64,000 bases of DNA, taken from Lachnospiraceae bacterium (GTDB taxonomy: Bacteria; Bacillota; Clostridia; Lachnospirales; Lachnospiraceae). The number at the start of each line of letters is the position of its first letter. Positions within the stretch are counted from its first letter, which is position 1. Positions 1 through 7,363 of this stretch are shown piece by piece. Location of the stretch: positions 1 through 64,000 of the forward strand of contig JAUNCZ010000012.1 of NCBI GenBank assembly GCA_030526405.1. Direction: 5' to 3'. The position numbers were made by a program, and so were the translations under genes. The notes under the pieces are model-generated. The model was not told the DNA's origin and searched no databases. It saw only the letters and a program-made list of their open reading frames with translations.

Positions 1-52
1 TAAATACAATAGACACCTCTCGATTTGGGAAGGGGCTTAGTGCGACAGCCCC
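1..52 (-). terminator. Tandem-hairpin terminator element, copy A (cut by window edge)
   Basis: On the minus strand this lies just after the lspA-like gene. It has a GGGGCT/AGCCCC stem (32-37 with 47-52) followed by the GAGAGGTGTC arm of a second hairpin whose other arm is outside the window. Positions 3-52 are identical, base for base, to 48276-48325, and the layout matches 4773-4838. Terminator function is inferred from its place after a minus-strand gene and from the complete copy at 48252-48325, which ends in a T run. Confidence 0.7.
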
Positions 53-73
53 AAGCGGGTTCTTTTGATCATA

Positions 74-532
74 TCATCTCCTCCTATACTTCCTTCTTCC
101 TCCCAGCATTGCAAGAATCAGTCCCGCAATAATACAGAGATCCGAAAGATTGAACACTATATTTCTCAGCCTCTTCCATCTCACATTGAAGCTGAAATAA
201 TCCGTTACTGTTCTCTGGTGAAATCTGTCAAACCAGTTACAGAGGGCACCACCCAGCAAAAGGGAAAGACCTGCTTTCCGAAGGGTCCTTCCCTTTTGAA
301 AAAGCAGACTGATGAAACAGATCATCAGTCCGCCCATCATTCCAAAGGTTCCCTTTCGCACAGCCTCCTGATGCTCTGAGAGCATTCCCATTGCGATTCC
401 GTCATTGTGGAACAGCCTCACAAGGATTTTTCCTCCAAACAGCTGCTTTTCCTCCTTCAGGTTTGCCTCCGCATATTTCTTAATACAGAGATCCACCAGA
501 AAAACGGATAGAAGAACCAGTATCCAGATCAT
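74..532 (-). CDS. lspA: Signal peptidase II (lipoprotein signal peptidase) homologue
   Basis: This 152-residue membrane protein would cleave lipoprotein signal peptides after lipidation. Four hydrophobic segments are visible. The family landmarks are present: an Asp-containing first helix (VDLCIKK), the NxxDR motif (NWFDR) and the FNxxD motif (FNLSD); the last two Asp residues form the catalytic pair in known LspA proteins. Length is normal for the family (about 150-170). Its ATG overlaps the stop of the upstream coiled-coil gene in an ATGA arrangement, so translation of the two is probably coupled. The second motif has Ser where Ala is usual, and the sequence is otherwise divergent. It may therefore be a paralogue dedicated to this locus rather than the only LspA of the cell. 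Confidence 0.85.
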   Translation of the reverse strand: MIWILVLLSVFLVDLCIKKYAEANLKEEKQLFGGKILVRLFHNDGIAMGMLSEHQEAVRKGTFGMMGGLMICFISLLFQKGRTLRKAGLSLLLGGALCNWFDRFHQRTVTDYFSFNVRWKRLRNIVFNLSDLCIIAGLILAMLGGRRKYRRR

Positions 533-1082
533 TTCTCCACGTCCTCATAGCGGACATAGCCGTCATCCTCTTCCTCCTCAGGTTTCTCATCCAGAATTAC
601 ATACTCATCCGGATGAACCTCCTCGTCATCAAAGATCATCTCCTGTTCTGTGATGGGATGCTCCTCTTTGATCTCTTCCTTAAAATACTCGTCTGCATCC
701 TCTTCTTCAGAATCCTCATCCGGAGTATCAAAGTCCACATCCTCCACCTGCTCCTCCTTCACCGGTCCGGCATAGGAATCACATACGTTCACACCCTTGA
801 GATCCTCGATCTCACTGGCACATTTCTCAATCTCCTTCTGCAGTCTCTTGATCTTCTCGCAGAGCTTTGCCATATCCTCAGAGATGGCATTTCCCCTGGA
901 ATACTCCTGGAAAATCTCCTTTCCAATGGCAGTGAAGGTGGCATTCATCTGGTTTTTGAGAGAATTCTGTCTGCTTTTCACCTTCTGAACAGAAATAAAC
1001 AGATCTGTTTTTTTGCTGCCTTGTCCATTGTTCTGGTAAGTGTTCTTCCGAGACTCTCAAAAATTTCGCTTGCATTTGCCAT
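529..1082 (-). CDS. Coiled-coil acidic protein read through an apparent -1 frameshift at an A7 run
   Basis: No function is known. Translation best starts at the ATG at 1082, which has AAGGAGGA 8 bases upstream. That frame runs 25 codons into a run of seven A (1008-1014), then would read 9 more codons to a stop. A -1 shift on the run, which sits exactly as GC-A AAA AAA in the zero frame, joins it to a long open frame ending at 529 and gives about 184 residues. The joined protein is coherent: a helical N-terminus (MANASEIFESLGRTLTRTMD), a basic-acidic coiled coil, one leftover Cys where related clostridial proteins have a zinc ribbon (my recollection), and a very acidic tail. The alternative is a GTG start at 981 with no good ribosome site. 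Sequencing error, a broken gene and programmed frameshifting all remain possible. It is coupled to lspA. Confidence 0.6.
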
Positions 1083-1140
1083 AATCAGTTCCTCCTTGTG
1101 TCCGTTTTCTTTTTTCCTTAATTTTAATTTTTCTGTCTTT

Positions 1141-1206
1141 CAGAACAAAGTGCGTTTTTAATGCACTCTCACAGCCAAAAAAATCATAAAACACAACTTT
1201 GTTCTG
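1141..1206 (-). repeat. Inverted repeat between clpX and the frameshifted gene
   Basis: CAGAACAAAGT at 1141-1151 is matched exactly by its reverse complement at 1196-1206, 44 bases apart. A smaller GTGC/GCAC stem overlaps the left arm and could compete with the long stem. The element is in the leader of the coiled-coil gene and after the clpX stop. It could end or attenuate clpX transcription; the loop reads T-rich on the minus strand, but no T run follows the stem. Confidence 0.45.
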
Positions 1207-1238
1207 CCCGCGCAACGTAGTGCGGCTGCGCATCTGTA

Positions 1239-2660
1239 TTATACTCCATAATCAGGCAGTGCCTGCTGTCCACGAAGCAGAATCCTTGGGCCGCCTGTTC
1301 CTCTCACATAGTCCCCTGTGATCACCACTTCTCCGATGTTGTCATCCTTGGGGATCTCATACATGATATCCAGCATAAATTCTTCAATGATGGCACGAAG
1401 CGCTCTGGCTCCTGTATCCTTCTCCAACGCCTTCTGGGCAATGGCACGAAGTGCATCCTCCTCAAAGGAGAGTTTCACCTCATCCAGCTCCAGCAGGCGC
1501 TTATACTGCTTCAGGATGGCATTTTTCGGCTCCTGCAGGATCTTCACCAACATGTCCTCTGTGAGACTCTCCAGGGAGAATACAATGGGCAGACGTCCCA
1601 GAAACTCAGGGATCATTCCAAAGCTTCTCAGATCCTGGGCGGTGACGTTCATCAGAAGATTTTTATCCTCGTCGTATTTATCCTTCAGATCTGCGGCAAA
1701 TCCAATGGATGCATTCTTACTCATACGCTCCTTGATGATGCCCTCCAGATCCGGAAATGCTCCACCACAGATAAACAGAATGTTCTTTGTATCCACAGTT
1801 GTAAGGGGAACCATGGCATTTTTGCTGGAAGCCCCCACCGGCACCTCGATCTTGCTGCCCTCCAGAAGCTTCAGCATACCCTGCTGCACTGCCTCACCGC
1901 TGACATCCCTCTGGTTGGTGTTCTTCTTTTTGGCGATCTTGTCGATCTCATCGATAAATATGATTCCGTGCTCTGCACGCTCCACATCATTGTCTGCATT
2001 GGCCAGCAGCTTGGAAACCACGCTCTCAATGTCATCACCGATATAGCCCGCCTCTGTAAGGGAGGTGGCATCTGTAATGGCAAGGGGCACATCCAGCAGC
2101 TTCGCCAGGGTCTGCACCAGATAGGTTTTTCCCGAACCGGTGGGTCCGATCATCAGCATATTGGATTTCTCAATTTCCACCTCAGGATCCGGCTCAGAAA
2201 GCACTCTCTTGTAGTGGTTATACACCTCCACCGCAATGATCTTCTTTGCCTTTTCCTGACCGATCACGTACTCGTCAAGGCGGGCCTTGATTTTATGAGG
2301 CGGCGGCACATCCTTCAGGGTCAGGGTCTTCTTCTGAGTCTCCTCCTTCGCCTCCTTTTTCTTTCGGATCTTCTGCTTTGGAGGCACCTGTCTGTTCTGA
2401 AACGCAGACATATCAATCTCTCCAAAGCTTGGAGGAAGATTCTGCATCATCTCCGCGTAATTAAAGGGACTGTTCTGCATGGTATCAAAGCTTCTCTGCA
2501 GACAGTCAGAGCACACATGCATGCCCTGCATCAACTGGATCATCTTGCCGGCCTTGCTTTCTGTCCTTCGGCACATCATACAGACCTTCTCAAAATCGTC
2601 TCCATCTTCTGTATATCCTGTTCCGGAGGTGTTCTCCTGATCATCTCTGAAATCTGTCAT
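1239..2660 (-). CDS. clpX: ClpX-type AAA+ unfoldase, atypical paralogue
   Basis: About 473 residues; ClpX unfolds proteins and passes them to ClpP. The N-terminal zinc-binding domain has paired Cys (CMMC and CSDC). The AAA+ core shows Walker A GPTGSGKT, Walker B FIDEID, a pore loop GYIG in place of GYVG, sensor 2 GARALR, and the IGF loop (NASIGF) that docks on ClpP. The segment that normally carries the substrate-gripping RKH loop reads GASSKNAMVP, so Arg and His are missing. The start at 2660 is chosen because GTGAGGA lies 6 bases upstream and it opens at MTDFRDD; a longer reading frame would begin inside the promoter. A Pro/Lys-rich linker follows the zinc domain. No clpP is adjacent. This is probably a second, specialised ClpX. 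Confidence 0.88.
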   Translation of the reverse strand: MTDFRDDQENTSGTGYTEDGDDFEKVCMMCRRTESKAGKMIQLMQGMHVCSDCLQRSFDTMQNSPFNYAEMMQNLPPSFGEIDMSAFQNRQVPPKQKIRKKKEAKEETQKKTLTLKDVPPPHKIKARLDEYVIGQEKAKKIIAVEVYNHYKRVLSEPDPEVEIEKSNMLMIGPTGSGKTYLVQTLAKLLDVPLAITDATSLTEAGYIGDDIESVVSKLLANADNDVERAEHGIIFIDEIDKIAKKKNTNQRDVSGEAVQQGMLKLLEGSKIEVPVGASSKNAMVPLTTVDTKNILFICGGAFPDLEGIIKERMSKNASIGFAADLKDKYDEDKNLLMNVTAQDLRSFGMIPEFLGRLPIVFSLESLTEDMLVKILQEPKNAILKQYKRLLELDEVKLSFEEDALRAIAQKALEKDTGARALRAIIEEFMLDIMYEIPKDDNIGEVVITGDYVRGTGGPRILLRGQQALPDYGV

Positions 2661-2687
2661 CTCATTTTCCTCACTTTCTATATTCTG

Positions 2688-2716
2688 ATTATACGTCCAA
2701 ATATCACCGATTACAA
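2688..2716 (-). promoter_or_regulatory. Promoter of the clpX paralogue
   Basis: On the minus strand TTGTAA (2711-2716) and a perfect TATAAT (2688-2693) are 17 bases apart, 27 bases upstream of the clpX ATG. It begins directly after the htrA terminator, so clpX has its own transcript. Confidence 0.7.
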
Positions 2717-2720
2717 CGAA

Positions 2721-2751
2721 AACAGGGGACAGTTCCTCTCTGTCCCCTGTT
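2721..2751 (-). terminator. Rho-independent terminator after htrA
   Basis: An 11-bp perfect stem ACAGGGGACAG/CTGTCCCCTGT (2722-2732 with 2740-2750) is flanked by A and T runs on both sides, so it may act in both directions. It lies 90 bases after the htrA stop on the minus strand. Confidence 0.85.
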
Positions 2752-2839
2752 TTTGTCTGTATTTTTCCTGCTGCCGGAACAATTACCACCGCTGCAGACG
2801 GTGAATCCGTTCTCAGCTTTGTTTGCCTGACGGGATCTT

Positions 2840-4549
2840 TCAGGGTTCCTGAAAACCTCTTCCCTGATTTCCCTGTCCGTTCTGATAGGATTCCGGCATC
2901 TTATCCGCAGAGCCCAGAGTAAGAACAATACTTCTCTCACTGTACTCTCCCTCGTCGGAGCGCTGTACCACCATCTCCACAGACTCTCCTGCAGGATAAT
3001 ACTGCAGCAGATCGATGAGTTCTGAATAGGTATTGATCTCACGGCCGTCAAAATGAGTAAGGATATCACCCTTTTTCAGGCCAGCCTCCTCTGCCGGGCT
3101 GCCTTCCATAATACTGGTAAGACATACTCCGGTAGGCATGTTGTACATTTCTGCTGTTTCACTGTTCACATCTGCACAGGTAATGCCGATATAGGCTTTT
3201 TTGCTCTCCTCCACCCTGCTTCTTGTGGTAAGAGTCATCAGATTCTCCAGGATGGGCTCTGCCTTTGAGATAGGAATTGCAAAGCCGATATTGTCGACGT
3301 AAGCACTGGAGGAGCTTCCTGAGCTTTTTGCCTCATTGATTCCGATCAGCTGACCTCTCATATTCAGAAGAGCTCCGCCGCTGTTTCCGGAGTTGATGGA
3401 GGCATCTGTCTGGATCAGTCCTGTTGAGGTAAAGGAAAAGCTGCCATCAGAAAGATTCAGTTCACGGTCAAAGGCGCTGATATAGCCGCTGGTTACAGAC
3501 TGTCCGTATCCCAGAGCATTACCGATGGCCACCACCTGCTCTCCCAGCACAAGATCGTCAGAATTTCCCATCTCACAGATCCGGATACTGTCCATGGTCT
3601 CTGCTGCGATATCCTCCAGATTCACAGCCACCACTGCCAGGTCTGTGCTGGAATCATAGCCCTTAATGGATCCTTCCACTGCCGTCTCATCAATAAAGCC
3701 TACAGAAAGGCTCTTTGCACCGGATACCACGTGGTTGTTGGTGGCGATCAGCAGCTCTGTGTCGTTCTGTCCCACGATGACACCTGTTCCGGCACCTTCC
3801 ACCTCATACTGCTGTGTCTGTCCGAAAAAGCTTCTCATCTCCTCCACAGAGATTGTGGAGATGGTAACCAGAGATGGCATACACTGGGCAGCCACATCAG
3901 CCACAGTGCCACCCTGGCTGACTGTATCCGCCTGAAATGCTGCAGAAGCTGCCTGCTCCGGTGCCGCTTCTGTGGCGGCAGCAATTCTCACCTCATTCAC
4001 CTCAGGCTGTTTTGTCAGCTTCTGTCCTGCCACGGACACTCCGGTGAATACCAGTCCTGCCACCAGTCCGAATACCACTGCTGATGCCACGGTTGTGGTC
4101 CATCTTCTGCCGCTGCCAGAATTTTTTTTGCCTGCCGGAGAGGTTGCTGCTGCACCTGGTCTTCTCTGTCTTACAGTCCTTCTCTGGGCTCTGTTCCCCT
4201 CTGACCAGGTCTCTCCCGCCCCGGTGCCTGCTCCGAATCCTCTGTCCGTTGTTTTTTCTGCCGAATCCTTTTCCTTTGTATCTCCAGAGGCTGCACCAAC
4301 CCCGCTCTTTCCTGCTGCTGACCCTGTTTCAGTTCTCCAGGCAGATGCTCCGCTGCCCCAGGGATTTGCTGCTGTATCCTCCTCTGACTCCTGCTGATTC
4401 TGAAGCTTAGGGGATACCCAGCTGTAGGTCAGAGTTTCTTTCTCCTCAGAGGTTCCCTTCTCCTCTGTCAGATTCTCCTCTTTTGCCTCCCAGTTTTCCT
4501 GATTCTCCTGCTCCTGTCCAGGATTTTTCTCATCATATAAATCGCTCAT
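2840..4549 (-). CDS. htrA: HtrA/DegP-type membrane-anchored serine protease with PDZ domain
   Basis: About 569 residues; an envelope quality-control protease. The first 220 or so residues are a low-complexity cytoplasmic tail rich in Glu, Lys, Ala, Gly, Arg and Ser, followed by one membrane segment (VASAVVFGLVAGLVFTG). The trypsin-like domain shows the His (TNNHVV), Asp (STDLAVV) and Ser (NSGNSGGAL) of the catalytic triad. One PDZ domain follows, beginning near AYIGITC and containing GSPAEEAGLKKGD. The start at MSDLYDE is chosen because GAGGG lies just upstream; the longer open frame has no ribosome site and overlaps the tandem hairpin element. The gene stands alone between two terminators. 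The tail is longer than usual for the family. Confidence 0.93.
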   Translation of the reverse strand: MSDLYDEKNPGQEQENQENWEAKEENLTEEKGTSEEKETLTYSWVSPKLQNQQESEEDTAANPWGSGASAWRTETGSAAGKSGVGAASGDTKEKDSAEKTTDRGFGAGTGAGETWSEGNRAQRRTVRQRRPGAAATSPAGKKNSGSGRRWTTTVASAVVFGLVAGLVFTGVSVAGQKLTKQPEVNEVRIAAATEAAPEQAASAAFQADTVSQGGTVADVAAQCMPSLVTISTISVEEMRSFFGQTQQYEVEGAGTGVIVGQNDTELLIATNNHVVSGAKSLSVGFIDETAVEGSIKGYDSSTDLAVVAVNLEDIAAETMDSIRICEMGNSDDLVLGEQVVAIGNALGYGQSVTSGYISAFDRELNLSDGSFSFTSTGLIQTDASINSGNSGGALLNMRGQLIGINEAKSSGSSSSAYVDNIGFAIPISKAEPILENLMTLTTRSRVEESKKAYIGITCADVNSETAEMYNMPTGVCLTSIMEGSPAEEAGLKKGDILTHFDGREINTYSELIDLLQYYPAGESVEMVVQRSDEGEYSERSIVLTLGSADKMPESYQNGQGNQGRGFQEP

Positions 4550-4772
4550 AATAACCCTCTTTTCTCTATCAGTTTCTTTCTGTTTATCTGAAAGAAATTC
4601 AAGTTTTATCTCTATCATGAAGAATAACAGGGAAATGTGATATAAATGTGACCGCAGGAGAGTTTTTTCACCTTTACAAACATTGCAGCGACAGAGGTGT
4701 AAATGCAGAAAAAGAGATGCCTTCAAGCCGTGGCTGATGTCATGTTCACCCACCCTGACATACACATAAAAT

Positions 4773-4838
4773 GAGAGGCATCCCTGCAGCAGCAACGGAC
4801 ACCTCTCCCTTTGGAAAGGGGCTCCCAAGGGCAGCCCC
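4773..4838 (-). terminator. Tandem-hairpin terminator element, copy B
   Basis: On the minus strand, 37 bases after the 822-residue glycosyltransferase stop, a GGGGCT/AGCCCC hairpin (4818-4838) is followed by a GAGAGGTGTCC/GGGATGCCTCTC hairpin (4773-4807), then ATTTTATG. The design is the same as copies A and C, but loop and spacer sequences differ. The paired arms are kept while the loop varies, which supports RNA function. Confidence 0.75.
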
Positions 4839-4874
4839 CTCTGTATTCTATTTATTTTTTCTGTCAGATCCGGT

Positions 4875-7343
4875 TCAGAACTCACTTTTTCTCTTCAGAG
4901 AGAAGTCCTGGCTGATCATGGTAAGGTTCGGGTTATACATTGGATCTCCCGCCTTCAGATTCTCAGACCAGTATTTGTGGAAGGTTGCGATCTCCTGCTG
5001 GAAACGTCTGATCTTCTCAGGAGTATCCTCCAGACCACGGGATTTTGACTCATAGTGATACAGCTCCGCATATGGATTGTATACAATGAGATACCCTGCT
5101 TTGCCCAGCTTCATGCAGAAATCGATATCATTGAAGGCAACTGCCAGCTCCTCTGTAAGGCCGCCCACCTCATCGAAGGCTTTTCTCTTCACCATCATGC
5201 AGGCTGCTGTAACAGCACTGTAGTTCTGAGCCTCGATGATTCTGTGGCAGTAGCCTGTGGCACTGCGAAGCTGCTGTACGAAACAGTGTCCTGCAACACC
5301 GCCCCAGCCCAGAACAACACCGGCATGCTGGATGGTGTTATCCTCATAATACAGTCTGGCACCAACGGCACCAACCTCATCACGCATACAATACCCCAGC
5401 AGCTCCTCCAGACAGTCCGGATTGATGATCTCGGTATCATTGTTCAGAAGCAGCAGATACTCGCCCTTTGCAAACTGTGCACCAAAGTTGTTGATGGCAG
5501 AGTAGTTGAAGCCCTCTTCCCAGTATACAACCTTTGCCTTTGGATTCTCTGCTTCCAGCTTTTTGTAGTACTCAAAGGTCTCCGGTTTGTCAGAGTTGTT
5601 CTCGATAATGATATACTCGTAATTTCTGTAGGTGGATTTCTCCTCGATGGAAGAAATAATGCGATCCAGATCCTCTGTATGATCCTTATTAGGGATCAGA
5701 ATGGAGATCAGAGGCTTCTCCTCCCACAGGAATTTTGTTCTGTAAAGTCCCAGAAACTGTCCGTCGCTTACCTTTGCAGGAACACCGATTCTGTCAAAGT
5801 GGGCCTGAACGGCTCTGCGACCTGCATCAAAGGCATACAGCTTGCTCTCAGGATTCTCTGCAGTGGAGGCGTCATGACATCTCCAGTGATACAGGATCTT
5901 GGCGATATGTCCGATTTTTCCTCTTCCTGCAGCCTCTGTGGCACGGAGAATAAAGTCGTAATCCTGAGCACCGTCAAATTCCGGACGGAGCATTCCCACC
6001 TGATCAATGATCTCACGTTTTACCACACAGAGATGGCAGATATAGTTTACAGTGGTCAGCAGATCCTGGTTGAAGTCCGGTTTAAATGCCGGCTCATAGA
6101 AGCTGTCCCCTGCCATGTTCATCTTATCCTCATCAGAGTAGATCAGCTCGTATTCAGGATGCTCATTCAGCAGCTTCACATTCTCATAGAGAGCATGAGG
6201 AGTCAGCTCATCATCATGGTCCATGAATACAATATACTCTCCCTGGGCTGCCTCAATAGCTGCGTTGGTATTCTCAGAGATTTTCAGAGCAGTGTCATGG
6301 GAGATCACCTTAATGCGGTTATCTGCCGCTGAAAGCTCCTGCAGCACCTCTGCGATAGGAGAATTCTTTCCGCTACCGTCTGAAAGCAGCAGCTCCCAGT
6401 TGCTGTAGGTCTGGGCCTGCACAGACTCCACCATCCGTTTCAGCAGATCCTCCGGTGTTTTATACAGAGGAACCACGATACTCATCAGAGGCTCAAAGGA
6501 AAAATGTTCCTTTCTCTGAGCTGCCAGCTCCGCTTCCTTTGGAAGATGATGAGCCAGATAGGTTGGATATGGTTCCGGAATCATCTTACGGATTTTCACC
6601 TTCCAGATTCCCTTTTTGATAGCATCGGTCACCTTGGAAAAGCCGTAGGTACGGAAATAACGCATTCCCTTTTCTGTATAGGATGCAGCCTTGTCAGCCA
6701 CCACATCTGCCTTGCGAAGGGAAATGACACGGCCTCTCATCTTGCTGCCGGCCTTGAAGATCAGCTTGAATCTGCGGACAGAAGGGTCAGCAAGCTCGAT
6801 ATGGAAGCCGCATTTTGGACAGATTTCTGCTTCCTCAAACATCTCTGCCACATCCACACGGTCAGTCCAGCGAACCTCTGCATCCAGTCTGCGGTTTTTC
6901 ATATCGAAGGCTGCCACCTGAACCTCCTCTGTAAAGGCAACCCAGCCGCTTACATAGGCAGCACCTGTATCAGGGGAAATCTCTGTGTACTCCAGATACT
7001 CCTGTGGTTTTCCCATGGCTGCCGCCAGCTTTCTTGCAGATACGGTGTGCCAGAGCTTTCTTTTCTCGCCCTCCACAGCATAAATGTTCAGTTTTTTGTA
7101 ATTTTTTGTATCCTCCGGCAGCTGTACCTTAACAGTTACCCTCTTCAGGGGAGTTCCATCCAGGTTCATGGGCTGCTCAAAGAAATTCAGAGTATCACGT
7201 ACGACAACCTCAGCCTCGATTTCTCTCTGATCAAGAAAAGCCTGGATCTTCGCCTCTCTTCTCCAGGTACCCTGAATGATATAGCGTCCCGGAGCTGATA
7301 AATCGAATCTCTCTCTTTCTACTACTGCAATGTTCTGTGTCAA
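4875..7343 (-). CDS. Large double-domain family 2 glycosyltransferase with N-terminal beta domain
   Basis: 822 residues. An N-terminal beta-rich region of about 280 residues (with one CPKC pair near residue 175) precedes two GT-A domains. The first starts near SIVVPLYKTPED and has DHDDE and SDEDK acidic motifs; the second starts near ILIPNKDHTED and has NNDTEI. The C-terminus YHYESKSRGLED and DPMYNPNLT is shared with the genes at 7364-9853 and 39030-40847. The start is TTG with GGAGGA 7 bases upstream; no ATG is better placed. Such double GT2 proteins typically polymerise two linkages of a repeat unit; with dTDP-rhamnose genes upstream, rhamnosyl transfer is the likely but unproven activity. 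It is the last gene of the capping/GT transcript. Confidence 0.85.
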   Translation of the reverse strand: MTQNIAVVERERFDLSAPGRYIIQGTWRREAKIQAFLDQREIEAEVVVRDTLNFFEQPMNLDGTPLKRVTVKVQLPEDTKNYKKLNIYAVEGEKRKLWHTVSARKLAAAMGKPQEYLEYTEISPDTGAAYVSGWVAFTEEVQVAAFDMKNRRLDAEVRWTDRVDVAEMFEEAEICPKCGFHIELADPSVRRFKLIFKAGSKMRGRVISLRKADVVADKAASYTEKGMRYFRTYGFSKVTDAIKKGIWKVKIRKMIPEPYPTYLAHHLPKEAELAAQRKEHFSFEPLMSIVVPLYKTPEDLLKRMVESVQAQTYSNWELLLSDGSGKNSPIAEVLQELSAADNRIKVISHDTALKISENTNAAIEAAQGEYIVFMDHDDELTPHALYENVKLLNEHPEYELIYSDEDKMNMAGDSFYEPAFKPDFNQDLLTTVNYICHLCVVKREIIDQVGMLRPEFDGAQDYDFILRATEAAGRGKIGHIAKILYHWRCHDASTAENPESKLYAFDAGRRAVQAHFDRIGVPAKVSDGQFLGLYRTKFLWEEKPLISILIPNKDHTEDLDRIISSIEEKSTYRNYEYIIIENNSDKPETFEYYKKLEAENPKAKVVYWEEGFNYSAINNFGAQFAKGEYLLLLNNDTEIINPDCLEELLGYCMRDEVGAVGARLYYEDNTIQHAGVVLGWGGVAGHCFVQQLRSATGYCHRIIEAQNYSAVTAACMMVKRKAFDEVGGLTEELAVAFNDIDFCMKLGKAGYLIVYNPYAELYHYESKSRGLEDTPEKIRRFQQEIATFHKYWSENLKAGDPMYNPNLTMISQDFSLKRKSEF

Positions 7344-7363
7344 AACAATTTCCTCCGAATCTT

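Noticed and set aside
2661..2789. Longer N-terminus for the ClpX paralogue
   Set aside because: The extension covers the promoter and the htrA terminator stem, has no ribosome site and no similarity to ClpX.
4550..4885. Longer N-terminus for the HtrA protease
   Set aside because: It would overlap the end of the glycosyltransferase gene and the tandem hairpin terminator, and a good ribosome site supports the start at 4549.
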